DNA from: an uncultured Flavobacteriales bacterium
GTDB taxonomy: Bacteria > Bacteroidota > Bacteroidia > Flavobacteriales_D > Sanyastnellaceae
Direction: 5' to 3'
NCBI GenBank assembly: GCA_938003665.1
Contig: CALKYI010000382.1
Coordinates: 1-16,479, forward strand
DNA length: 16,479 nucleotides
Shown here: piece after piece, positions 13,908 through 16,479 of the stretch
Layout: the number at the start of each line of letters is the position of its first letter
Numbering within the stretch: the first letter of the stretch is position 1
Translations under genes and position numbers: made by a program
The notes under the pieces: model-generated
What the model was told of the DNA's origin: nothing
The model's input: only the letters and a program-made list of their open reading frames with translations
Database searches by the model: none

Positions 13908-14183
13908 ATGTCAGTAAACATTCAACCCCTCGCAGATCGGGTTCTCGTTGAGCCCGCTGCTGCTGAAGAAAAGACAGCAAGTGGTATCATCATTCCCGAT
14001 ACCGCCAAGGAGAAGCCGCAGCGCGGCACCGTCGTAGCGGTAGGTCCCGGCAAGCCCGAGGAACCAACAACCGTGAAGGTGGGTGATGTTGTGTCGTACG
14101 GCAAGTATGCCGGCACGGAACTCCAGGTCGAAGGAGTGGATTACATGATGATGCGCGAGAGCGACATCTTGGCAATCGTTTAA
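13908..14183 (+). CDS. groES: GroES co-chaperonin
   Basis: GroES is the heptameric lid of the GroEL folding chamber. The 91-residue product begins MSVNIQPLADRVLVEP, contains the mobile loop region EEKTASGIIIPDTAKEKPQR that docks on GroEL, and continues GTVVAVGPGKP, VGDVVSYGKYAGTEL, and the C-terminal ILAIV. I chose the ATG at 13908 because it matches the family start; the frame is open 34 codons further upstream, but that part is not GroES-like and covers the promoter candidates. The groEL gene follows after 21 bp. Confidence 0.97.
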   Translation: MSVNIQPLADRVLVEPAAAEEKTASGIIIPDTAKEKPQRGTVVAVGPGKPEEPTTVKVGDVVSYGKYAGTELQVEGVDYMMMRESDILAIV

Positions 14184-14204
14184 CGAATCGAAATCAACTG
14201 AATT

Positions 14205-15839
<1,635 letters not shown>

Positions 15840-15860
15840 GCCTCGCTTGAATGAAATGAA

Positions 15861-15889
15861 AAAGCCACTCCGACCGGGGTGGCTTTTTT
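15861..15889 (+). terminator. Intrinsic terminator after groEL
   Basis: AAAGCCACTCC (15861-15871) pairs with GGGGTGGCTTT (15876-15886) around the loop GACC. The stem is 11 bp with one G-T wobble, and the run of six T is at 15884-15889. The end of the T-run also supplies the TTTG that could serve as the -33 box of the gldA promoter. Confidence 0.9.
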
Positions 15890-15916
15890 GTTCCCTCTGG
15901 AATCATCGTACCTTCG
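15887..15916 (+). promoter_or_regulatory. Candidate gldA promoter, near-leaderless
   Basis: TTTG (15887-15890), an 18-bp spacer, then TACCTTCG (15909-15916), one mismatch from TAnnTTTG. The predicted start is at about 15920-15923, at or just before the gldA ATG (15923), so the mRNA would have essentially no 5' leader. Confidence 0.5.
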
Positions 15917-15922
15917 TCGCCG

Positions 15923-16479
15923 ATGTCGATCTCGGTCAAAAACGTGAAGCGTATGTTCGGTGAACAGGCTGCCCTGAACGGGGTCAGTTTGGACGTGCCG
16001 AGCCCGCAAGTGCTTGGTTTGCTCGGTCCCAATGGAGCGGGAAAATCCACCTTGATGCGTTTGATCGCGGGGTACCTGCCGCCAAGCGAAGGGAAGGTAG
16101 AAGTGTGCGGGAAGGATGTGGAAGAGCATCCGATTGACACCAAAAAGTACATCGGCTACCTGCCGGAACACAACCCCATTCACCTCGAGATGTACGTGCG
16201 CGAATACCTTGATTACGTGGCGCATCTTTACCAGCTTCCCGACCGAAAGGCCAAGGTGGAAGAAGTCATCGAACGGGTTGGATTGACCCCTGAAGCACAC
16301 AAGCTGATTGGCCAGCTTTCGAAAGGCTACCGCCAACGTGTGGGATTGGCTCAAGCGCTGATTCACGATCCGCAGGTCTTGATTTTGGACGAGCCGACCT
16401 CTGGCCTGGACCCCATTCAGTTGGTTGATATCCGCAACCTCATCAAAGAAGTCGGCAAAAAGCGCACGGTCATCCTCTC
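15923..16479 (+). CDS. gldA: GldA, gliding-motility ABC transporter ATP-binding subunit (partial, 185 codons)
   Basis: GldA is the ATPase of the GldA-GldF-GldG ABC transporter required for gliding in flavobacteria. Visible parts: MSISVKNVKRMFG start, Walker A GPNGAGKST (about 42-50), the GldA-like segment IGYLPEHNPIHLEMYVREYL (about 77-96), ABC signature LSKGYRQR (about 132-139) and Walker B VLILDEPTSGLDP (about 152-164). The YLPEHNP and MYVREYL segment is what favours GldA over a generic ABC-2 ATPase; a related exporter ATPase remains possible without its partners. It is cut by the right edge. It lies alone after the groEL terminator with its own candidate promoter. Confidence 0.87.
   Translation, partial: MSISVKNVKRMFGEQAALNGVSLDVPSPQVLGLLGPNGAGKSTLMRLIAGYLPPSEGKVEVCGKDVEEHPIDTKKYIGYLPEHNPIHLEMYVREYLDYVAHLYQLPDRKAKVEEVIERVGLTPEAHKLIGQLSKGYRQRVGLAQALIHDPQVLILDEPTSGLDPIQLVDIRNLIKEVGKKRTVIL

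Overview
The window reads as chromosomal DNA of a Bacteroidota bacterium, most likely Flavobacteriales-like. It carries gliding-motility/type IX secretion (T9SS) genes (porP/sprF-gldK-gldL-gldM, plus gldA), Bacteroidota-type promoter boxes (TAnnTTTG), a Bacteroidota-style LptE, and almost no Shine-Dalgarno leaders. Base composition looks mid-50s %GC by eye, fairly high for the group. No tRNA, rRNA, insertion sequence, CRISPR array or phage gene is visible, and no stretch above 300 bp lacks a gene.

Layout. All genes left of about 7240 lie on the minus strand and all genes right of about 7334 on the plus strand, with a single divergent promoter region of 93 bp between. Reading leftward: topA, an arginase-fold protein with a degraded metal site, porP/sprF, gldK, gldL and the start of gldM, cut by the window edge. 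Reading rightward: a GT-C-like membrane protein and a 65-residue membrane protein; then a cluster miaB - sigma-54 activator - lptE - TPR-like protein - secG, ending at a strong hairpin terminator; then groES-groEL with its own terminator; then gldA, cut by the right edge.

How the genes work together. GldK, PorP/SprF and the GldL-GldM motor are core parts of the T9SS, and GldA is the ATPase of a gliding-associated ABC transporter. The rightward cluster joins tRNA modification (MiaB), outer-membrane LPS assembly (LptE), the Sec channel (SecG) and the GroE chaperonin around a bacterial enhancer-binding protein.

Two points stand out. First, miaB carries an in-frame TAG at 9366-9368 where the family has a Glu codon in its first cysteine motif, so the gene as written is split. 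Second, the 188-bp secG-groES gap holds a good sigma-54 promoter match (GG-N10-GC) downstream of a 10-bp tandem repeat and a dyad. The EBP gene lies four genes upstream of groES, which suggests that the chaperonin operon is controlled by that EBP rather than by HrcA/CIRCE; no CIRCE element is present.
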